This document shows, in pieces, positions 24,437 through 32,078 of a DNA stretch of 64,000 nt. Each line of letters opens with the position of its first letter. Position 1 is the first letter of the stretch. The notes under the pieces are model-generated. The model had not been told where the DNA came from. It saw only the letters and a program-made list of their open reading frames with translations, and made no database searches. Source of the stretch: WLND01 sp040398845 (lineage in GTDB: Bacteria > Actinomycetota > Actinomycetes > S36-B12); assembly GCA_040398845.1 (NCBI GenBank), contig JBBATH010000005.1:158462-222461 (forward strand), in the 5' to 3' direction. The position numbers and the translations under genes are program-made.

Positions 24437-25753
24437 ATGACGAGTGATGATTTCTGGCCGGCGCCGACCGCAACCGGCCCGGTTCACGCCCACGTCCGTG
24501 TCCCCGGATCCAAGTCCGCCACCAACCGCGCCCTCGTGCTCGCCGCGCTCGCAGACGGCCCGAGCCTTGTACGCGAGGCACTCGACGCCCGCGATACCCG
24601 ACTGATGATCAACGCCCTCGAAGCCCTTGGCGCGACATTCACCGTGTCGCCCCAGAGCCCGGTCGGCAACATCGACATCAGCTGCACCCCGGTCCCACCC
24701 GCGGCGAAGGCAGGTAAGCGGCTCGATGTCGGCATTGACGTCGGTCTTGCAGGCACCGTCATGCGATTCGTGCCGGCTGTCGCGGCGCTCGCCGACGCCG
24801 ATGTGCGCTTCGACGGCGACGAGGGTGCTCGGACCCGGCCTATGGCGACCATCACCGGCGCCCTGCGATCACTCGGGGTGATCATTGATGGTGGTGACAC
24901 CCTGCCGTTCACCGTCCGCGGGGCCGGCCAGGTCACCGGCGGCGAGGTGCTCATCGACGCCTCCGGTTCCAGCCAGTTCGTCTCCGCGCTCCTCCTCTCC
25001 GGCGCCCGCTTCGACAAGGGCCTGACAATCCAGCACACCGGCGCAACGGTCCCGAGCCAGCCGCACATCGATATGACTATCGCGATGCTCGCCGAGCACG
25101 GCATCGAGGTCTCGACTCCCGCGCCGAACACCTGGCATGTTGCCCCCCAGCGGATACTTGCCCACGACTGGACCATCGAACCCGACCTCTCGAACGCTGC
25201 TCCCTTCCTCGCCGCCGCGCTCGTCACGAAGGGATCCATCACCGTGGCCGACTGGCCGACAACCACCACCCAGCCCGGCGACTGGCTGCGCGATCTCCTC
25301 CAGCAAATGGGAGCCGTCGTCACCCACGATGCCCTCGGCCTCACCGTCACGATGCACGACGAGATCCGCGGAATCGATGCCGACCTGCATGAGGTAGGCG
25401 AACTCACCCCGTCGCTCGCCGCACTCGCCGCGCTCGCGATCAGCCCGAGTCATCTGCACGGGATCGCTCATCTACGCGGTCACGAGACCGATCGGCTCAA
25501 GGCTCTCGTACACGAGATCAACCACCTCGGCGGTGACGCGCGGGAGACGGCCGATGGGCTCACGATCAAACCTACGAGACTTCATGCTGGGCGGTTCGCT
25601 ACCTATCACGACCATCGCATGGCGACTGCCGGCGCGATCATCGGCTTGCGCGTGCACGGGATCGCCGTCGAAAACATCGAGACCACCGCCAAGACCCTGC
25701 CCGGATTCGCCGACCGCTGGAATGCTCTCCTTCTGCCCCGCGAGCCCTCGTGA
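24437..25753 (+). CDS. aroA: 3-phosphoshikimate 1-carboxyvinyltransferase (EPSP synthase)
   Basis: Sixth step of the shikimate pathway: transfers enolpyruvate from phosphoenolpyruvate to shikimate-3-phosphate. The 438 residues carry VPGSKSATNRALVLAALADG (substrate binding, about 23-42), LAGTVMRFVPAVAALADADV, DEGARTRPM and the C-terminal YHDHRMATAGAIIGL. ATG 24437 gives the standard length; an open frame of 71 more codons upstream runs through the intergenic repeats and is not coding. It overlaps rsgA by four bases. Placement with rsgA, hisN and sigR-rsrA matches Streptomyces order. Confidence 0.96.
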   Translation: MTSDDFWPAPTATGPVHAHVRVPGSKSATNRALVLAALADGPSLVREALDARDTRLMINALEALGATFTVSPQSPVGNIDISCTPVPPAAKAGKRLDVGIDVGLAGTVMRFVPAVAALADADVRFDGDEGARTRPMATITGALRSLGVIIDGGDTLPFTVRGAGQVTGGEVLIDASGSSQFVSALLLSGARFDKGLTIQHTGATVPSQPHIDMTIAMLAEHGIEVSTPAPNTWHVAPQRILAHDWTIEPDLSNAAPFLAAALVTKGSITVADWPTTTTQPGDWLRDLLQQMGAVVTHDALGLTVTMHDEIRGIDADLHEVGELTPSLAALAALAISPSHLHGIAHLRGHETDRLKALVHEINHLGGDARETADGLTIKPTRLHAGRFATYHDHRMATAGAIIGLRVHGIAVENIETTAKTLPGFADRWNALLLPREPS

Positions 25754-26769
25754 GTCGTCGCCACGATCGAATGGACGAGGACGATGTCCGCGTCCGGCCT
25801 ACCCGTGGCGGCTCACGACCGAGGTCCAAGGATCGGCCAGCCCATGAACAGGCACTCGCAGGCACCGTCATCGCCGTTGATCGCGGTCGATTCACCGTTG
25901 CGATCCCGTCCCAGGATTCTGACGCACATCCGCGCGTGATCTACGCGGTCAAGGCGCGCGAACTCGGGCGCAAGGGGATCGTCGTCGGTGATGACGTCGA
26001 CCTCGTCGGTGATCTCTCGGGCGACATCGACAACCAGGCGCGCGTCGTTCGACGCCACGATCGGGTATCCACCCTGCGTCGAACCGCCGACGACACCGAT
26101 CCGGTCGAGCGCGTCATCGTTGCCAATGCCACGCAGCTTGCCATTGTCACCGCCACCACCAATCCGGCCCCCTCGTTCGGGCTCATCGACCGTGCGCTCG
26201 TCGCTGCATACGACGCCGGCGTCCGTCCCGTTCTCATCGTGACGAAAACTGACCTCGTCCCGCCAGACGAGCTGCGAAGAATGTACGCACCCCTCGACTT
26301 CGAGATGTTCGAGGTGAGTGATCGACAGCCGCCCTCAGCGCTGCACCAGGCGCTGGCCGATGAGGTAACCGTCGTCGTCGGTCACTCGGGGGTCGGCAAG
26401 TCAACGCTCGTGAACAACCTCGTCCCCGGAACCGATCGCAGCACCGGCCGGGTAAACACCGTCACCGGCAAGGGCCGACACACGTCGACAAGTGTGCGCG
26501 CCATTCCGCTGCCCGGCGGCGGGTGGATCATCGATACACCCGGGATCCGCTCATTCGGCCTCGCGCACGTTGATATTGGGCGCGTCATTACCGCCTTCCC
26601 TGACCTCGCAGCCGGCACTGAGCACTGCCCGCGCGCGTGCTCGCACGACGAGGCGGAGTGCGCTCTCACCGTCTGGGCCGAGGGGCAGGAGCCAGGGGTG
26701 CGCGAGCGGCTCGCATCGATGCGCCGTTTGCTCGCGGGCCGCAGCGCGACCACTGAATGGTCCGACTGA
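25750..26769 (+). CDS. rsgA: ribosome small subunit-dependent GTPase A
   Basis: Circularly permuted GTPase that helps late 30S subunit assembly. The 339 residues show an OB-fold part (AGTVIAVDRGRFTVAI), then G4 VTKTDLVPP before G1 GHSGVGKSTLVNNL, G2 GKGRHTSTSVRAI and G3 DTPGIRSFGLAHV, the permuted order that defines the family, and a zinc site in CPRACSHDEAECAL. The first 45 residues are basic and charged. The GTG start overlaps aroA by four bases. Confidence 0.95.
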   Translation: MSRRHDRMDEDDVRVRPTRGGSRPRSKDRPAHEQALAGTVIAVDRGRFTVAIPSQDSDAHPRVIYAVKARELGRKGIVVGDDVDLVGDLSGDIDNQARVVRRHDRVSTLRRTADDTDPVERVIVANATQLAIVTATTNPAPSFGLIDRALVAAYDAGVRPVLIVTKTDLVPPDELRRMYAPLDFEMFEVSDRQPPSALHQALADEVTVVVGHSGVGKSTLVNNLVPGTDRSTGRVNTVTGKGRHTSTSVRAIPLPGGGWIIDTPGIRSFGLAHVDIGRVITAFPDLAAGTEHCPRACSHDEAECALTVWAEGQEPGVRERLASMRRLLAGRSATTEWSD

Positions 26770-26794
26770 TCGGCGATGACCCCCGGAGGCATCC

Positions 26795-27274
26795 CTAGTT
26801 GCCGGTCAGGCCCTGCCAGACCGATTCAGCGCCTGAGTGTCCGGCACGAACCACCCACACTGTCGCGAGGACCGCGATCACGATAAGTGCGATGGCGGCG
26901 ACCTGAAACCACCAGGGCCTCGAGCGATTGGCCGGGATCCCGCGGTCGACGAGCCAGAACCCGATAAGCCCGAGCGCGAGGATCAGCGCGAGGAGCGGCA
27001 CCGCATCTCCAAGCTGGGCATGCTGCGCCGTCACCACGACTCTGCTCGCAAGCGATTCACCCGCCTCCTTCGCCACGATTGATGCGATGAACGATGCCAC
27101 GCCAATAGCGACGATAAGTCCGCCATATCGGCGGGCCAGCCTTCGCGACACAACCATGACGACCGCTCCCAGTGCAGCAAGAGGGACGAGGACGACGACG
27201 GCATGCACGGCGAGTGGGTGGAGCGGCAGCCCGAATACGGTGTCGAACAGACTCGACTCGGTCACGAGGGGCAT
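26795..27274 (-). CDS. DUF2231 membrane protein
   Basis: A 159-residue protein with four membrane helices. The first hydrophobic segment reads LPLHPLAVHAVVVLVPLAALGA, the signature of DUF2231 (membrane proteins with His residues, possibly haem- or redox-linked). ATG 27274 follows TAGGGT and six bases, a leaderless start. It is convergent with rsgA and divergent from hisN. Function unknown. Confidence 0.8.
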   Translation of the reverse strand: MPLVTESSLFDTVFGLPLHPLAVHAVVVLVPLAALGAVVMVVSRRLARRYGGLIVAIGVASFIASIVAKEAGESLASRVVVTAQHAQLGDAVPLLALILALGLIGFWLVDRGIPANRSRPWWFQVAAIALIVIAVLATVWVVRAGHSGAESVWQGLTGN

Positions 27275-27317
27275 GTCATCACCCTAGGGAGCCCTCGGCC
27301 CGGGCGGAAACGCTGGA

Positions 27318-27323
27318 TAGGTT
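27318..27323 (+). promoter_or_regulatory. -10 box of hisN
   Basis: TAGGTT is six bases before the GTG at 27330, with no Shine-Dalgarno. Confidence 0.45.
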
Positions 27324-27329
27324 TCACCC

Positions 27330-28142
27330 GTGACCCACACGCCTCCTGCTGCTCTCGCCCTTGACCTTGGCCCTGATCTCGAGCTTGCCCTGGCGATGGC
27401 TGATGCCGCCGACCTCATCACGATGGATCGCTTCGGCGCACTCGATCTGGTAGTCGAGACGAAGCCCGATCTCACGCCGGTAACCGAGGCAGACAAGGCG
27501 ACGGAGGTCACCCTTCGCGCGATGCTCGCCGAGCATCGGCCCGCCGACAGCGTGCTTGGCGAGGAGTTCGGAACCTCAGATGGCTCCGCCGCGCGCCGGT
27601 GGATCATCGATCCAATCGACGGCACCAAAAACTACGTCCGGGGGGTTCCGGTATGGGCAACCCTCATCGCACTTGTCGTCGACGGAGAGGTGGTGGTGGG
27701 GGTTGTCTCGGCACCTGCGCTCGCGCGGCGCTGGTGGGCAGCACGTGGCTCGGGCGCGTGGGTGCGGATGCTTGATCGCGAGCCAGTGCGCCTGCAGGTG
27801 AGCCTGGTTCGGTCACTCAACGATGCATCCCTTTCCTACTCCGACGCCGTCGGCTGGAGCGCCGTCAGCGCAACCGGCCTCCAATCCCTGCTTGATACCA
27901 CCTGGCGACAGCGCGCCTACGGCGACTTCTGGTCGCACATCCTCGTCGCGGAGGGCGCGGTCGATGTCGCGGCCGAGCCAGCACTTGGGGCGTGGGACAT
28001 CGCAGCCATCATCCCAATCGTCACCGAGGCCGGCGGGCGCATCACCGCCTTCGACGGACGTCCCGCGCTCGAGGGTGGCTGCGCGGTCACGACCAATGGA
28101 GCCCTCCATGAGGCGGTCCTCCACCTTCTGCGCGGCGGGTGA
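27330..28142 (+). CDS. hisN: histidinol-phosphatase, inositol monophosphatase family
   Basis: Mg2+-dependent phosphatase for the penultimate step of histidine synthesis in actinobacteria. In 270 residues: VTEADKATE (metal site), LGEEFG near 76 (Glu ligand), WIIDPIDGTKNYVRG (Asp ligands, about 91-105) and GAWDIAAIIPIVTEAGG near 220 (last Asp). HisN is favoured over a generic inositol phosphatase because of the neighbours aroA and rsgA. The 3' end overlaps the convergent P450 gene by 56 bases. Confidence 0.87.
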   Translation: MTHTPPAALALDLGPDLELALAMADAADLITMDRFGALDLVVETKPDLTPVTEADKATEVTLRAMLAEHRPADSVLGEEFGTSDGSAARRWIIDPIDGTKNYVRGVPVWATLIALVVDGEVVVGVVSAPALARRWWAARGSGAWVRMLDREPVRLQVSLVRSLNDASLSYSDAVGWSAVSATGLQSLLDTTWRQRAYGDFWSHILVAEGAVDVAAEPALGAWDIAAIIPIVTEAGGRITAFDGRPALEGGCAVTTNGALHEAVLHLLRGG

Positions 28143-29502
28143 TCCGCAGCTTCAGCCCGCCAGCAGGCCTAATGGTCACGACCGGGTCCATAGCAGGGAC
28201 TCCCTCGTCGCCTGGGTAGCTCACTTCGAAACGCGACGCGAGCCTAGCGAGCATGAGCACGCCCTCGAGGTAGGCGAAGTCTCGACCGATGCACATTCGC
28301 GGGCCGGCACCGAAGGGGAGGAACGAACTGCGATCGACCTCTTCGTCGAGGAAGCGGGAGGGTCGAAACTCCTCAGGAGTCCGCCATAGTGACGGGTGGC
28401 GGTGAAGCAGCCACGGGCTCATGATGACGAGTGATCCGGCTGGAACCTCTCGGCCGGCGAGCTCCCTTGCCTCAAGGGCCTTACGGGTAATGAGCCACGC
28501 AGGAGGGTAAAGCCTCAGGGCTTCATCAAATACCGCTCGAGTGCGGACGAGGCGGGGGTAGTCGTCGATTGTCAGCGGCGCATTCTGGACGATCTGCGCC
28601 AGTTCATCCTGCAGTGCCTCCTGCTCATGCGGATGGGCGGCGAGCAGGGCCCAGGCCCAGGTGAGTGCACTCGCAACCGTCTCATGTCCAGCGACGATGA
28701 ACGTCACCATTTGGTTGCGAATCTCCTCCCCCGATAGGCCGTTCCCGTGCTCGTCACGCACCTCCATGAGCATGTCGAGCATGTCGTGGGTACGGGCCTG
28801 CGCATGCACCCGCTCGGCGATCATGCGCCGAACGGCACTGTCGAGCACGTTGTTGGCCGACCCCAAACGCCGGTTCGCCCGGGTCGGAAGCCATCCGGGC
28901 GGAGTGATCGGCACCCGCGCCCTCGCAACGACGACGTCAAGGGCCTCAAGCGTGGCATCGGCCAACGCGGACGCATCCTGCGACAGATCGCTACCGAAGA
29001 GCGCATGGCCGACAACCTCCAAGGTCGCGTGCATCATCGCGGAATCGATATCGACGATCGCTCCGGTCCCCGCACGTTCCCAGTCAGCGAGGACCGATGA
29101 GGATGAACGCTCCACATGATTCGCGAGTTGGGCGAGGGTCTCATGGTGGAAGGCCGGCTGAACCATGCGACGTTGTCGCCGCCAGACATCGGCATCGGAC
29201 GTGAGGAGTCCCTCGCCCGTCACGAGGGACAGGGCCCGGTACTGGATGGTGGACTTTCCGTAGCTTCGCGCCTGTTCGACAAGCACCCGGCGAACCGCGT
29301 CGGGATCATTGACGAGGTAACTCGGCGGTCTGGGAATCGGAAACTGGACGACATCACCATGCTCGCGCCATACCCGGTCGAGGTAGCCGAGCGGGTTTCC
29401 ACGGATGGCGCTGAAGGCCCTGAACATCTCGGGTCCTGACGGGCCGGGGGCTGTCGCCGGAGTTCCCATGAACGAGCCATAGGCACCTGACCGGTTCGTC
29501 AT
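28087..29502 (-). CDS. cytochrome P450
   Basis: Haem-thiolate monooxygenase of 471 residues. The I-helix reads AGHET at 271-275, the ExxR motif is EALR at 327-330, and the haem loop FGAGPRMCIG places Cys404 as axial ligand. A proline-rich N-terminus replaces a membrane anchor, so the protein is soluble. Sequence style (RLYPPAWLITRKAL, PEEFRPSRFL) recalls the CYP102/CYP4-like fatty-acid hydroxylase clan. Redox partners are not encoded nearby. It is the last gene of the fbiC operon and overlaps sulP by four bases. Confidence 0.92.
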   Translation of the reverse strand: MTNRSGAYGSFMGTPATAPGPSGPEMFRAFSAIRGNPLGYLDRVWREHGDVVQFPIPRPPSYLVNDPDAVRRVLVEQARSYGKSTIQYRALSLVTGEGLLTSDADVWRRQRRMVQPAFHHETLAQLANHVERSSSSVLADWERAGTGAIVDIDSAMMHATLEVVGHALFGSDLSQDASALADATLEALDVVVARARVPITPPGWLPTRANRRLGSANNVLDSAVRRMIAERVHAQARTHDMLDMLMEVRDEHGNGLSGEEIRNQMVTFIVAGHETVASALTWAWALLAAHPHEQEALQDELAQIVQNAPLTIDDYPRLVRTRAVFDEALRLYPPAWLITRKALEARELAGREVPAGSLVIMSPWLLHRHPSLWRTPEEFRPSRFLDEEVDRSSFLPFGAGPRMCIGRDFAYLEGVLMLARLASRFEVSYPGDEGVPAMDPVVTIRPAGGLKLRITRRAEGGGPPHGGLHWS

Positions 29503-31187
29503 TCGCGCGCCCCCAGCGCTCGCCTCACGTGCATCCGCGCATGATCGACGGCATCGTCCATTCGTTCAACACAGTGGCGCTCATTCCCGAGTGCCTCAAG
29601 GGCGCCAACGCCCATCAGAGTCGGAACATGCTCCGGCCGAATCCCCTGAAGGAGGACCGCGATACCGCGAGACTGCAGGTCGACGATGATCTCCTCCAAA
29701 GCATGGGCTCCGCTCGCGTCCATCATGCCGATACCCCCGAGCCTCAGCACGACCACCCGAACATCTGCGACGGCCACCAACTCGTCGAGGAATCGCTGCG
29801 AGGCGCCAAAGAACAGCGCCCCATCGAGGCGGTACACCGCGATGTGCTCGTGGAGGAGTTCATGTTCCAAGGGCACCGGCGAATCGCCCGACTGAGACGA
29901 GTCACGGACCTCTTCACGGCCTAGCGTGCTCGCCCGCGACAGCGCCCGCAGGGCGAGTCCTGCCGCAATCGCAATGCCGATCTCTACCGCCAAAATGAGG
30001 TCGAGTGCCACGGTGGCCACCGCCGTTGTGACCATGACGACAGCGTCGGCGCGGGTCGAGCGCAGTACCGAGTGCGCAGCCCTCCGGTCGATCATCCGAA
30101 CGGCCGTGACCATGAGCACCCCGGCCAATGCCGCCAGTGGGATGACGGCAACGAGGCCTCCACCGACGAGAACGACCGCGAGGAGCACGACAGAGTGGAC
30201 GATCGCCGAGACTCTCGTGCGGGCTCCAGCGCGGACGTTGACCGCAGTCCGGGCGATGGCTCCGGTGGCCGGCATCCCCCCGAACGCGCCAGCGGCGATG
30301 TTCGCCAGACCTTGGCCGACGAGCTCGCGATCCGGGTCGTACCGGCTCGATGATGTCATGCCATCGGCCACCCGCGCTGAGAGCAGGCTCTCGATCGCCG
30401 CGAGCGCTGCGACGGCGAGCGCTGCGGAGAACAGGGCGCTCGTGGTCGCAGTGTCGAGCACAGGAATGCTCGGGAGGGGCAACCCCGTTGGGAGTGGGCC
30501 GATGCGGCTCATGTTCCAGCCGGCGAGAACCACGATCAACGTGGCCACCCCAATGGCGAGGATCGACCAGGGAACCGCGCGATTCAATCGCGGCATAACG
30601 ACGAGGACGGCGACAACAATCGCGACGATCGCGAGTGGCTGCACAGCCGCTGCCCAGTCGGCCTCCAGCAGCGCCTTCCAGGCGACGACTGCCGTGTTGT
30701 CACCCTCCGGCCGGGGGACATCAATCGCCAGTGGCACCTGCTGGAGGAAGATGATGATCGCGATTCCGATCGTGAAGCCCTCGACGACCGGCCACGGGAT
30801 GAATGAGACCGCCAGGCCAAGCCCGAACATCCCCATCGCCAACACGATGACACCCGCCATGATCGCTACGGGCACCACGGCAGCTGCCCCGTACCGTGCG
30901 ACGATCGGGAGCAGTACGACGGTCATCGCGCCTGTCGGGCCTGAGACTTGAAAGTTCGATCCGCCGAACACCGCAGCGACGACCCCCGCGACGATTGCCG
31001 TGACGAGGCCGGCGGCAGCCCCCACCCCTGACGCGACACCGAATGCCAGTGCGAGCGGGAGTGCAACGACACCAACAGTGATGCCGGCGAGGATGTCGCG
31101 GCGATACGAAGTGGCGAGTCCGGAGTAGTCGCTGCGCGGGGGCAGCAGTCGCTGCCTCAACGTGAGGACTACCTCGGCAACTGTCAC
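29499..31187 (-). CDS. SulP/SLC26 family anion transporter with STAS domain
   Basis: Membrane transporter for sulphate, bicarbonate or a related anion. The 562 residues have about ten to twelve helices from 30 to 410, including FQVSGPTGAMTVVLLPIV (the SulP signature near 80) and GGMPATGAIARTAVNVRAGARTR, followed by a cytosolic STAS domain (about 445-550) with VVLRLGGIGMMDASGAHALEE. It overlaps EthD upstream and the P450 downstream by four bases each. Neighbouring carbonic anhydrase genes are absent, so anion choice is open. Confidence 0.9.
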   Translation of the reverse strand: MTVAEVVLTLRQRLLPPRSDYSGLATSYRRDILAGITVGVVALPLALAFGVASGVGAAAGLVTAIVAGVVAAVFGGSNFQVSGPTGAMTVVLLPIVARYGAAAVVPVAIMAGVIVLAMGMFGLGLAVSFIPWPVVEGFTIGIAIIIFLQQVPLAIDVPRPEGDNTAVVAWKALLEADWAAAVQPLAIVAIVVAVLVVMPRLNRAVPWSILAIGVATLIVVLAGWNMSRIGPLPTGLPLPSIPVLDTATTSALFSAALAVAALAAIESLLSARVADGMTSSSRYDPDRELVGQGLANIAAGAFGGMPATGAIARTAVNVRAGARTRVSAIVHSVVLLAVVLVGGGLVAVIPLAALAGVLMVTAVRMIDRRAAHSVLRSTRADAVVMVTTAVATVALDLILAVEIGIAIAAGLALRALSRASTLGREEVRDSSQSGDSPVPLEHELLHEHIAVYRLDGALFFGASQRFLDELVAVADVRVVVLRLGGIGMMDASGAHALEEIIVDLQSRGIAVLLQGIRPEHVPTLMGVGALEALGNERHCVERMDDAVDHARMHVRRALGARE

Positions 31188-31498
31188 CGTTCGCTAACCA
31201 CCTCGTGCTCCGTTACGAACATCCGGATGCGACTGGTGAGATGTGCTAACGAGTCCGCGGCTACCGCCTTGCCGATGTCGGTCGCGTATGCGGCGTCAAA
31301 ATCCCCTGACGAGTCGAACCACAACTCGGATACCCCATCGGGCGCCCCATCATCGCCGGGGGTGACGAGGTTGAACACGAGGCGACGGACACCCGGCAAT
31401 TGCGCCGCCAGTGGCGCGTGCTCGACAAGCCACCAGTGCGCGAATTGCTCATGGGTGATGTCGGCACGGCGAGTAAGGAGAATGACGGCTTTAAACAC
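31184..31498 (-). CDS. EthD-domain protein
   Basis: A 104-residue ferredoxin-like (dimeric alpha/beta barrel) protein. MFKAVILLTRRADITHEQFAHWWLVEHAPL is the EthD signature, shared by small proteins in ring and ether degradation clusters, often decarboxylases or lactone isomerases or accessory factors. The conserved His in VEHAPL is present. It overlaps sulP (ATGA) and follows the AA_synth-family gene by nine bases. Its role with the P450 two genes on is a possibility: EthD partners P450 EthB in ether-fuel degradation. Confidence 0.85.
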   Translation of the reverse strand: MFKAVILLTRRADITHEQFAHWWLVEHAPLAAQLPGVRRLVFNLVTPGDDGAPDGVSELWFDSSGDFDAAYATDIGKAVAADSLAHLTSRIRMFVTEHEVVSER

Positions 31499-31507
31499 GC
31501 AAACCTC

Positions 31508-32065
31508 CTAGACCGGCTTCTTGACGCGAGCACCCGGGCGTCCGCCCGCGCTCAGGACGAGTGCGATGACCATCTCATCTGGCCGCGGAGCGTCGACGAT
31601 GCTGAGGTCAGCCGCGTCCATATCGTCGAAAACCCAGCGGTCATCCTTGTTGCCGATGGGCATCGTGATCGATGATCCGACGCCGCCGACCTTCTTAGTT
31701 CCAGGGATGATGTCCGCTCCCCCACCAATCGCAGCACGTACCGGGGCGCCGAAACGAGGGTGAAGGACGGCTGCAGTGTGCTCGCGATCCCCATCGATCC
31801 CGACGATGGCACCCTTGCCGTAGCCCCTGACGTCAGATGGCTCGATACCGAGGGCTCCGAGCGCTCCCAGCGCCTGACGGACGAGGAAGCCCGCCGCCTC
31901 GTTGCCGAGCACCTCGAGCTCATCGAGGTCAGCGACGTGTCCCCGGCCTGCCAGCGGATTTTCGACGACCGCGGCCGCCACGACGACAACGGTGGGGGTC
32001 GGCAGTTCAGCGCCTGCCTCCGAGAACGTCTGCTGGGTTGTGGTCACGGCACTTCGGAGCTTCAC
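31508..32065 (-). CDS. amino acid synthesis family protein (PF06684-like)
   Basis: A 185-residue protein with the patterns VENPLAGRG, YGKGAIVGIDGDREHTAAVLHPRFGAPVR, IIPGTKKVGG and DAPRPDEMVIALVLSAGGRPGAR, which identify the AA_synth family. The family is poorly characterised; relatives occur with UPF0261 and with pathway genes for amino acids or pyrimidine rings. The GTG at 32065 is preferred because GAAGGA is ten bases ahead. The gene starts 13 bases after the fbiC stop, so it belongs to the same transcript. Its partnership with fbiC is unusual and noted in findings. Confidence 0.8.
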   Translation of the reverse strand: MKLRSAVTTTQQTFSEAGAELPTPTVVVVAAAVVENPLAGRGHVADLDELEVLGNEAAGFLVRQALGALGALGIEPSDVRGYGKGAIVGIDGDREHTAAVLHPRFGAPVRAAIGGGADIIPGTKKVGGVGSSITMPIGNKDDRWVFDDMDAADLSIVDAPRPDEMVIALVLSAGGRPGARVKKPV

Positions 32066-32078
32066 TTCGCTGATTCCT

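Noticed and set aside
29926..30951. 341-codon plus-strand frame
   Set aside because: Antisense to the SulP gene; low-complexity Ala/Thr/Arg composition typical of GC-rich shadows.
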